Assembly (NCBI GenBank): GCA_017621115.1
Contig: JAGATU010000052.1
Coordinates: forward strand, 1-25,802
Source of the DNA: Lachnospiraceae bacterium
Lineage (GTDB): Bacteria; Bacillota_A; Clostridia; Lachnospirales; Lachnospiraceae
Reading direction: 5' to 3'
DNA length: 25,802 bases
The notes under the pieces: model-generated
The model's database searches: none
What the model saw: only the letters and a program-made list of their open reading frames with translations
What the model was told of the DNA's origin: nothing
Translations under genes and position numbers: made by a program
Shown here: piece after piece, positions 18,689 to 25,802 of the stretch
How positions within the stretch are numbered: the first letter of the stretch is position 1
Layout: each line of letters starts with the position of its first letter

Positions 18689-20452
18689 CTATTCCTCCTT
18701 TCCTTCTTCTTTTTGTGATTCATCAAAATCTCCGCCGGCCTTCATCTGGGTCTCGTAGATGTCCTGATATATTTCATTTGTTTCCAGCAATTCATCATGG
18801 GACGCAAATGCATCAATTCTACCGTCCTCCATAACAATAATACGATCCGCATACTGCACACTGGATATTCTCTGTGCGATGATAAGCTTAGTCGTTCCCG
18901 GTATCTTACGGGCAAACGCCTCCCTTATCTTTGCATCTGTCGCCGTATCCACCGCACTCGTAGAATCGTCCAAAATAAGTATCTTCGGCGATTTTAACAG
19001 GGCTCTTGCAATACAGAGTCTCTGTTTCTGACCGCCCGAAACATTCGTGCCTTCCTGCTCAATCCACGTGTCATATTTATCCGGCATTTTCTCTATAAAT
19101 TCGTCTGCACAGGCAAGGCGGCAAGCCTCCATGCATTCTTCCAATGTGGCATCTTCTCTTCCCCATCGGAGATTATCCAAAATACTTCCGGAAAACAAAA
19201 CATTTTTCTGCAAAACCACTGCCACTTCATTACGAAGCGTCTCCAAATCATATTCCCTGACATCCCTGCCACCTACATAAACCGCACCGCTGTTTACGTC
19301 ATATAAACGGCTGATAAGGTTAACCAGTGTTGACTTACCGCATCCGGTTCCTCCAATAATACCTATTGTCTCACCACTGTTTATGGACAAAGATATATCC
19401 TTTAACGTCTCATCCCCACTTCCGTGCTTATAGGAAAAATCTACATTATCAAACACAATGCTTCCGTCTGCAATCTCCATAATCGGATTATCGGGATTCA
19501 CAATATCTGCCTTTTCATTTAATACTTCTGAAATACGTTTTGCACTCGCCGCGCTCATGGTTAACATAACAAAAATCATAGAAAGCATCATTAATGACGA
19601 CAGGACACTCATAACATAACTGAACAGCGATGTTAATTCACCCGTTGTCAAATCTCCGGCAACTATGAACTGTGCGCCAAACCAAGATAACGCAATCATA
19701 CAGCAGTACACAACAAACATCATAATCGGATTATTCAGAATAATCATGCACTCTGCCTTTACAAACATATTGTATAAGTTTTCAGCGGCTTTGATAAATT
19801 TACTGTTCTCAAAATGCTCTCTAACAAATGCCTTAACCACACGGATGGCAGAAACATTTTCCTGTACGGATGCATTTAATTCATCATACTTTTCAAACAC
19901 CTGCTTAAACAGATTCATTGTGATTCTGACCAGGAAGAACAATGCAACACCAAGAAAAATCGCTGCACCAAGGAAGATACAACTAAGTCTTGCATTTATT
20001 ACAAAGCACATAATAATACTGATTACCAACGTCATCGGAGAGCGTACCGCAATACGCAAAATCATCTGGAATGCCATCTGTACATTGGAAACATCCGTCG
20101 TCATTCTGGTAACCAATCCGGCTGTACTGAATTTATCAATGTTGGAAAATGAAAATGTCTGGATATTGGCATACATCGCTTCTCTTAAATTGCAGGCAAA
20201 ACCCGTAGATGCCTCAGCACCATACTTACCACCCAATACGCCAAAGCACAAACTAAGAAGCGCCATAACAATCATTGCGACACCATACAGCACAATCTTT
20301 TTCATGTCTCCGGCTTCGATTCCCTTATCAATAATGGCTGCCGTTACAAACGGAATCAGCACTTCCATAAGTACCTCCAACACCATACAACACGGTGTCA
20401 AGATGGAAGCCTTCTTATATTTTCCTATGTATCTTGCCAAAGTCTTAATCAT
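18689..20452 (-). CDS. ABC exporter subunit with degenerate ATP site (TM287/EfrC-like)
   Basis: From the ATG at 20452, preceded by GGGAGAGAG, this is a 587-residue half-transporter with six membrane segments and an NBD. Walker A is GGTGCGKST and the signature VSGGQKQRL is intact. Walker B reads ILILDDSTSAVD, with Asp in place of the catalytic Glu, and the H-loop is IAQRISS, with Gln in place of His. These two changes mark the degenerate-site subunit of TM287/288, EfrCD and BmrCD-type heterodimers. It is the first gene of the pair, diverging from queT. The upstream in-frame ATG at 20488 lies too near the -10 and is rejected. Confidence 0.9.
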   Translation of the reverse strand: MIKTLARYIGKYKKASILTPCCMVLEVLMEVLIPFVTAAIIDKGIEAGDMKKIVLYGVAMIVMALLSLCFGVLGGKYGAEASTGFACNLREAMYANIQTFSFSNIDKFSTAGLVTRMTTDVSNVQMAFQMILRIAVRSPMTLVISIIMCFVINARLSCIFLGAAIFLGVALFFLVRITMNLFKQVFEKYDELNASVQENVSAIRVVKAFVREHFENSKFIKAAENLYNMFVKAECMIILNNPIMMFVVYCCMIALSWFGAQFIVAGDLTTGELTSLFSYVMSVLSSLMMLSMIFVMLTMSAASAKRISEVLNEKADIVNPDNPIMEIADGSIVFDNVDFSYKHGSGDETLKDISLSINSGETIGIIGGTGCGKSTLVNLISRLYDVNSGAVYVGGRDVREYDLETLRNEVAVVLQKNVLFSGSILDNLRWGREDATLEECMEACRLACADEFIEKMPDKYDTWIEQEGTNVSGGQKQRLCIARALLKSPKILILDDSTSAVDTATDAKIREAFARKIPGTTKLIIAQRISSVQYADRIIVMEDGRIDAFASHDELLETNEIYQDIYETQMKAGGDFDESQKEEGKEE

Positions 20453-20491
20453 CTTACTCTCTCCCGCAAAATATGTTTTTCTCACCAATAC

Positions 20492-20497
20492 AGTATA
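20492..20497 (-). promoter_or_regulatory. Extended -10 element upstream of the ABC exporter pair
   Basis: TATACT on the minus strand, preceded by TGA (TGATATACT), lies 40 bp before the chosen ATG. No good -35 hexamer stands at 16-18 bp, so the promoter may be weak or activated. Confidence 0.5.
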
Positions 20498-20570
20498 TCA
20501 CTAATTGTTTTCCAAAAATATGAAATAAATGTGAAATTACTATGAAATTGTATTTGAAATAAACTCTTTC

Positions 20571-20598
20571 TTGACTTTCTTTTTTGAAATGGTATACT
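20571..20598 (+). promoter_or_regulatory. Sigma-A promoter of queT
   Basis: TTGACT (20571-20576) and TATACT (20593-20598) are 16 bp apart, each matching consensus at 5 of 6 bases. The start would fall near 20605, just before the riboswitch. Confidence 0.8.
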
Positions 20599-20614
20599 GA
20601 CAACGATACAAATC

Positions 20615-20655
20615 CGTGTGTTCGTGACCATCCACACGTAAAACAAAACTAGGAG
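20615..20655 (+). ncRNA. preQ1-I riboswitch
   Basis: CGTGTG (20615-20620) pairs with CACACG (20633-20638) around a 12-nt loop containing TGACCAT. An A-rich tail, TAAAACAAAACTAGGAG (20639-20655), follows. This is the small H-type pseudoknot plan of the preQ1-I class; the tail closely resembles that of the Thermoanaerobacter aptamer. Tail bases include the AGGAG ribosome-binding site of queT, 7 nt before its ATG. Binding of preQ1 should therefore hide the site and stop translation of the queuosine-precursor transporter. The loop-tail pairing is inferred by eye. Confidence 0.85.
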
Positions 20656-20662
20656 AACAACT

Positions 20663-21163
20663 ATGAATACTGATTTTTCACGCCGTTTTCATACGGCATC
20701 TATTACTCAGGCAGCCATAATCGCTGCGCTTTACATTGTGCTGACTTTTTTTGCCAACGCGTTGGGCCTTGCAAACTATGCCATACAGGTCCGTTTTTCT
20801 GAAAGTCTTACCATACTTCCCTATTTTACACCGGCTGCAATACCCGGCTTATTTATCGGTTGTCTACTCAGTAACATATTAACCGGTTGCGCCCTTCCGG
20901 ATATTATTTTCGGTAGCCTGGCTACATTAATCGGAGGCATTGTTACCTTCTTGTTACGCAAATACAAATGGGCGGCGCCAATCGGACCGATTGTTTCCAA
21001 TGCGCTCATTGTCCCGTTTGTACTCCTGTACGCCTATGGAATCAAACCATTATGGTTTTCCTTTATAACCGTTACCATCGGAGAAATCATCTCCTGTAGC
21101 ATCCTGGGCATGTTATTATTAAAAACCCTTGAAAAATATCGTAATGAACTCTTTACCAAATAG
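20663..21163 (+). CDS. queT: QueT family queuosine-precursor transporter
   Basis: A 166-residue hydrophobic protein with five or six predicted membrane helices. It acts as the substrate-binding S component of an ECF-type transporter for queuosine precursors such as preQ1 or queuine. The family signature IQVRFSESLTILPYFTPAAI (about 41-60) is clear, followed by PGLFIGCLLSN. Control by a preQ1-I riboswitch immediately upstream independently supports the substrate. The ATG follows AGGAG within the aptamer. No ECF ATPase or T component is nearby, so a shared energizing module elsewhere is expected. The stop codon lies inside the downstream palindrome. Confidence 0.93.
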   Translation: MNTDFSRRFHTASITQAAIIAALYIVLTFFANALGLANYAIQVRFSESLTILPYFTPAAIPGLFIGCLLSNILTGCALPDIIFGSLATLIGGIVTFLLRKYKWAAPIGPIVSNALIVPFVLLYAYGIKPLWFSFITVTIGEIISCSILGMLLLKTLEKYRNELFTK

Positions 21164-21199
21164 TGCCGAGTAGCGGTCATCCGCTACTCGGCACTATTT
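21158..21199. terminator. Bidirectional terminator holding both stop codons
   Basis: A perfect 19-bp stem (21158-21176 with 21181-21199) with the 4-nt loop TCAT. The stem bottom is AAA/TTT, giving short T-runs in both directions. The queT stop (21161-21163) and the stop of the facing minus-strand gene (21186-21184) are both TAG codons inside the arms. Confidence 0.85.
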
Positions 21200-23808
21200 G
21201 TCCTCGCGTACGTTACGAAACAGTTTCCGCTTTCCGCAAACATCTCACGCGAATCGTTCATACCATGTTTGAATATTTTGCCGATTTCAGGATCAAAAAG
21301 CACTACATTCTGCTGATTAAAGCCGATAAGCAGAACATATGAATCCTTGCCCTGACGTGCCAGTACCGGAATATCCTGATTCATGTAATATAATGCCACA
21401 TCCATCGGACATCCCGTCAAATTCAGGACATCATAATCTTTTAAGTTCTCCTCCATAATTTGCTGTGCGTTCTGCCCCTGAGCCAGCATATACTCCGTAT
21501 TTCTTGAGATTCCTTCAAACTGTAATATCGTATCCAAACATACTGCCATGGAATCTTTTTCATCCGTTATTTTTTCTGCCTGGATTGCCATAATCTGATT
21601 ACGTTCTACCGTTTCTGCACGTTTATAAATCTCATTTCCATAGTAATCCAGTACCGTTCCTACATTCTGATACGCATAGGCTACTGCCATTGCCTCATCT
21701 GAATAAATCTCTGACAAACGGCCTTTTGTATAAACCAGATAACGCGCATCAACCGGTTGTTCTTCCGGTGTTAAACGACGTCCGCCCTCATACAGAACAA
21801 CTTTTGGCGTAAGGAATTTGAGTCCTTTAACTTCAATCTCCTTTTTTAATTCTATCTGCCAAATGGTTTCATACAAATCCGTAACTGCAGATAGAATTTT
21901 ATTGGTACCTTCTGCGACTTCCACATTACTGGTAATCTGGTCGTCTACTATCGGTTTTAGATCTACCAGTTTTCCAAGTGGCATTTCAGCCGCTTCTTCT
22001 GTAACGTTATCGTCCGCTTCCTCTTCTTCTAAACCTTCTTCTGCCTGAGGCGTCGGTTCTTCTATCTCTTCCCGCACTCCTTCAACACGTGTAAGATTCA
22101 ACTGGTTTTCAATAATCTCGCCTTCCATTACGTATATATTTTCACTCTCATACGTTTTGAGTACGGAACCGTTTTCTGCACGGATAACCAGTTTTTTCAT
22201 CGGATAAATAGAGGTACCCATTTTATCTACACTAACATCCTGCTCATTTGCAATACCGTAAATCACATCTTCATTCATAAATCCAATCGGTTTGCAGTAC
22301 TCATTCTCTCCGGCATTAAATGTTAATGTCTCCTCTGTATTTAAATTCATTAATGAAAGTGCATCATCTTTATCCTGCCATACAACCACCCTGTCATTCT
22401 GTGATACATAGAAATTCTCTTCCCTAAGACCGCTTACGATAGTGGTATCTTTTTTACTGTCAATATCTATTTTAGATATTGCACCATCCATTAATACGAA
22501 CAATTCATTATTCTTATTGATATAGGCAAGCTTCTCCAAATCCTCAATCAGTATCCGGGGGAACTTATCATATTCGATGAAAATCTGCTCTTCGACCGTA
22601 TTCATCAGACTATTGTAATAGCATACTTCAATTCCAACTTCCCCTTCATGCGTTCCCCGGTTCATATAGCCGTAGACCATGAAAGAAACATTTCCGTTTT
22701 CTTCTACATCTAGTATTTTTACATCACTGCAGTCATAATAAGTTCTTGCGTCAAAATTATCTGCATCCGCAAATGCAAATAACTGGGCAAATTTATTTTC
22801 ATCTGCATTATAACTGTAAATCCTTCCTGCATTGGTAAATGCAAGAATATTACCACCGTCGCTTTCTTCCATTTGGACAGCATCTTTCTGGATTCCAAGA
22901 ACGATCTTATTATTTGCAAAAGAACTCTTTTCCATCATAAACAGTTCTTCCATCGTCCTATAATAGTTCAACAAATAGAATCTTTCTGTAGTATGACGTA
23001 TTCTGTAGAACTCCTGCACACGGTATACATTTGTAACATTGTCTTCTTTTATTTCCACTATCGACTGCAATCTGACCGATGCGGTTGTTTTACCGATTTC
23101 GCATATGGTAAGAGCCGGTTCTGCTATCTCTCGTACCGGAAGATTCCCCCAACTTACCTGGTCCAAATTACTATGGATATCTACATTTCCAAAATTAGAA
23201 TTATCACCATCTGAATTGGGTTCCAAATAAAGAGAAAGTTCCTTTGCCAGTTCTTTGTCAAATGTCTTGGCATGGAAATCCAAAACATAATTCATCTTTT
23301 CATTTACAAGCGAAGCATTTCCCTGCATAACCCGGGTATAATAGAAAATTTCCCGGTTATCCTCCAAGGTAATTATTAATATAAAATTGTATTCTGTATT
23401 TTCTTCAATCAAATCTTTTAAATGAACGGTCGCCCGGATTGAATCATCTTCCCGAAAATAATCAGTAACCCTTGTATCTTCAATCAAACGGCTGCCATCC
23501 ACATTTCTGACTTCAAATCGGACTTCTTCCGGCTCCTGACCGTATAAATCCACTTTAAAGGACAATTCCCTATCCTCTCCGATAGGCGTCAGTGACTCTC
23601 GCATCGTCGCCACGTCCATTCTCTGAACGTAACCGTGCATCTCATTAATCCTAAAGTCATCTATCATAATATAAGCCACCGGCATAGAAGCCTTCGGCAT
23701 TTCAATTGTCATATCGGTATTTCCTTTGTTCATGCCAAAAGAGAAACCAATCAAAGACGCAATAAATACAATCAGTATTACCAAACGTCTGATCCAATTT
23801 CTGTTCAT
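21184..23808 (-). CDS. Large membrane-anchored protein with C39-peptidase-like C-terminus
   Basis: I do not recognise this 874-residue protein as a named family. A basic start and one hydrophobic segment (about 7-25) anchor it, so the rest is probably extracellular. Residues about 60-170 look like beta-sandwich modules. Residues about 290-575 show repeated beta-strand runs that suggest a propeller. An acidic Glu/Asp-rich linker spans about 581-610. The last 150 residues resemble a C39-like cysteine peptidase fold: MAVCLDTILQFEG (about 753-766), then KDSYVLLIGFN and VLFDPEIGK. By my alignment the catalytic Cys and His positions are Ser, with only the Asp of FDP kept, so a non-enzymatic binding role is likely. 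AAAGGAA precedes the ATG. It follows the 123-residue gene by 57 nt, probably in one transcript. Confidence 0.65.
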   Translation of the reverse strand: MNRNWIRRLVILIVFIASLIGFSFGMNKGNTDMTIEMPKASMPVAYIMIDDFRINEMHGYVQRMDVATMRESLTPIGEDRELSFKVDLYGQEPEEVRFEVRNVDGSRLIEDTRVTDYFREDDSIRATVHLKDLIEENTEYNFILIITLEDNREIFYYTRVMQGNASLVNEKMNYVLDFHAKTFDKELAKELSLYLEPNSDGDNSNFGNVDIHSNLDQVSWGNLPVREIAEPALTICEIGKTTASVRLQSIVEIKEDNVTNVYRVQEFYRIRHTTERFYLLNYYRTMEELFMMEKSSFANNKIVLGIQKDAVQMEESDGGNILAFTNAGRIYSYNADENKFAQLFAFADADNFDARTYYDCSDVKILDVEENGNVSFMVYGYMNRGTHEGEVGIEVCYYNSLMNTVEEQIFIEYDKFPRILIEDLEKLAYINKNNELFVLMDGAISKIDIDSKKDTTIVSGLREENFYVSQNDRVVVWQDKDDALSLMNLNTEETLTFNAGENEYCKPIGFMNEDVIYGIANEQDVSVDKMGTSIYPMKKLVIRAENGSVLKTYESENIYVMEGEIIENQLNLTRVEGVREEIEEPTPQAEEGLEEEEADDNVTEEAAEMPLGKLVDLKPIVDDQITSNVEVAEGTNKILSAVTDLYETIWQIELKKEIEVKGLKFLTPKVVLYEGGRRLTPEEQPVDARYLVYTKGRLSEIYSDEAMAVAYAYQNVGTVLDYYGNEIYKRAETVERNQIMAIQAEKITDEKDSMAVCLDTILQFEGISRNTEYMLAQGQNAQQIMEENLKDYDVLNLTGCPMDVALYYMNQDIPVLARQGKDSYVLLIGFNQQNVVLFDPEIGKIFKHGMNDSREMFAESGNCFVTYARTNSAE

Positions 23809-23865
23809 ATATCCGTTCCTTTTAAACTTATTTATCTCCTTTAGTGTACTGGTTTTTCCCTTAAA

Positions 23866-24237
23866 TCACAAGCCATATTTTTGACTTCTGCGCTTAAATA
23901 CTTCCTGGTAAAGTACTAACTTAATCATATCCTGTAACCACATCTCACGTTCGGGAGACCAGGTTTCCTCTATTTCCGTGGCTTCTTTTTTCATTTCTGC
24001 AAAAATCGACGCTACAACTCTGTAAAGTTGCAATTGATCCGGGTATTCATCATATATAAAGCTTCCCTTGTAATCTATCGGGTCCACATGATAAATTACT
24101 TTTCTTAAAATGTTTTTCGCTTGTTGTGGATACAACTGTTGCATGTATTCCAAATCCTGCATTCTTCTTGTCTGTTCTTCAAATCCGTATGGGTATGGAT
24201 ACGCCATGTAAAAAGGCAATATTAAATCTCTTCGCAA
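23866..24237 (-). CDS. Small uncharacterised protein, TTG start
   Basis: Not recognised. The best start is TTG at 24237, because AAGGAG (24250-24245) stands 7 nt before it. This gives 123 residues and a second in-frame ATG at 24207. A further in-frame ATG at 24327 lies inside the large inverted repeat with no ribosome-binding site. The protein has an aromatic N-terminus (MAYPYPYGFEEQ after the ATG), a central HVDPIDYKGSFIYDEYPDQ motif, and mostly charged helices; it has no signal or membrane segment. It sits between atpC and the large C39-like gene and may be cotranscribed with the latter. Confidence 0.7.
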   Translation of the reverse strand: MRRDLILPFYMAYPYPYGFEEQTRRMQDLEYMQQLYPQQAKNILRKVIYHVDPIDYKGSFIYDEYPDQLQLYRVVASIFAEMKKEATEIEETWSPEREMWLQDMIKLVLYQEVFKRRSQKYGL

Positions 24238-24290
24238 ATCTCTACTCCTTGATCTGTTAATTACTATAGTATATTCGCTCGTAGGTAACA

Positions 24291-24398
24291 GGTGCTTGCA
24301 GAACGAAATAAAGGGACGGAATAACATATTTGTGAGCCTTAGGTCACGTCAGCCACAAATATGTTATTCCGTCCCATATATTTCATTCTGCAAGCACC
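24291..24398. repeat. 108-bp near-perfect inverted repeat downstream of atpC
   Basis: The inner arms 24313-24334 and 24354-24375 are a perfect 22-bp complement around a 19-nt loop. The outer arms GGTGCTTGCAGAA (24291-24303) and TTCTGCAAGCACC (24386-24398) are a perfect 13-bp complement. A 6-bp match (GAAATA/TATTTC) and 1-3 nt mismatches lie between. It begins 1 nt after the atpC stop. On the minus strand TTTATTTCGTT follows the inner hairpin, so it may end the ATP-synthase transcript. The size is also compatible with a miniature inverted-repeat element, but no target duplication is evident. Confidence 0.85.
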
Positions 24399-24399
24399 A

Positions 24400-24807
24400 T
24401 TACTTAGCTGCATTGATTCGAGCCATAGCTCTGAGTAATGCAGTCTGTGCTCTTGCCATGTCTGTCTTTGGATCTTTTACGCGGAGTCTTTCCTGTGCTC
24501 GGTCCAAAGCTCTTTCCGCACGGGCTTCATCGATTTCATCTGCCCATTCAATGACTTCAGCTAAAATTGTTACACTATCTTGCAAAATCTCAACAAATCC
24601 CGCATGCAATGCCGCTTTGGTCTGTGTATCGCCATCGGTAATGGTTAATACACCGGGCTTGATAATAACGGTCATCGGAATATGATTCTTATAAATACCG
24701 ATCTCGCCTTCCGTTGTATTAAACTCTACCATATCCGCAACTCCCTCGTAAAACATACGGTCGGGAGTAATTATTTTTAAGGTAAATTTCTTATTCTCGT
24801 CTGCCAT
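24400..24807 (-). CDS. atpC: F1Fo ATP synthase epsilon subunit
   Basis: A 135-residue epsilon subunit of the F1 sector. An N-terminal beta-sandwich (about 6-88) carries the ITPDRMFYEG and GEIGIYKNH family motifs. A C-terminal two-helix region (about 92-135), rich in Glu/Arg/Ala, inhibits or couples ATP hydrolysis in the family. The start is 23 nt after the atpD stop, the usual last position of the atp operon. The long inverted repeat directly after the stop probably marks the operon end. Confidence 0.95.
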   Translation of the reverse strand: MADENKKFTLKIITPDRMFYEGVADMVEFNTTEGEIGIYKNHIPMTVIIKPGVLTITDGDTQTKAALHAGFVEILQDSVTILAEVIEWADEIDEARAERALDRAQERLRVKDPKTDMARAQTALLRAMARINAAK

Positions 24808-24830
24808 ATAATAACCATACCTTTCCGCCG

Positions 24831-25802
<972 letters not shown>

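Noticed and set aside
19665..20504. 279-codon plus-strand open frame
   Set aside because: It is antisense to the ABC exporter gene, which has full family motifs in its own frame, and it has no start signal.
24281..24288. GTAGGTAA near the atpC repeat as another member of the TACCTAC family
   Set aside because: It is a single half-site without a partner at 20 nt; chance occurrence of an 8-mer is likely.

Overview
The window looks like a low-GC Gram-positive chromosome of the class Clostridia, probably Lachnospiraceae. This is inferred from gene content and protein style (SpoVG, a long divergent PRPP synthetase, a tandem-domain DnaD protein beside a DnaI/DnaC-type loader, a GlgC/GlgD pair, QueT behind a preQ1-I riboswitch). 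No rRNA or tRNA gene was seen. Most of the window is housekeeping sequence, with two or three intergenic regions that the genes do not explain.

Left part, minus strand (1-3300): the start of an unidentified gene is cut by the left edge. Next comes a gene for an XRE-type regulator with six membrane segments, with its own promoter and terminator. Between it and asnS lies about 640 bp without genes. This holds a nested set of inverted repeats (1397-1450) and a striking array of five inverted-repeat units (1512-1843), each with 9-nt arms and a 20- or 21-nt unconserved interior. Related sites lie on the other side of the regulator gene (144-205).

Minus-strand block (1883-9132): spoVG has its own terminator. 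It is followed by a tightly packed run pth-mfd-HAD phosphatase-AlkD-like glycosylase-asnS, combining translation quality control, transcription-coupled repair and base repair.

Glycogen block (9187-11576, minus): glgC and glgD, the catalytic and probably regulatory ADP-glucose pyrophosphorylase subunits, behind a good vegetative promoter. spoVG follows 54 nt downstream.

Plus-strand block (11847-16723): murC, then an intergenic segment with three contiguous DnaA-box-like 9-mers, a terminator and a new promoter, then a DnaD-domain protein, a DnaI/DnaC-like helicase loader and prs. The DnaA boxes suggest that replication-initiator level may feed into helicase-loader expression.

Transport block (16740-21163): a heterodimeric ABC exporter pair of the TM287/288-EfrCD type (minus), diverging from queT (plus), whose 5' leader is a preQ1-I riboswitch overlapping the ribosome-binding site. 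Both plus-strand units here end at palindromic terminators that also contain the stop codons of the genes facing them.

Right end, minus strand (21184-25802): the 3' part of the ATP synthase operon (atpD partial, atpC), a 108-bp near-perfect inverted repeat, an unidentified 123-residue protein probably starting at TTG, and a large membrane-anchored protein with a propeller-like middle and a C39-peptidase-like C-terminus that seems to lack the catalytic residues.
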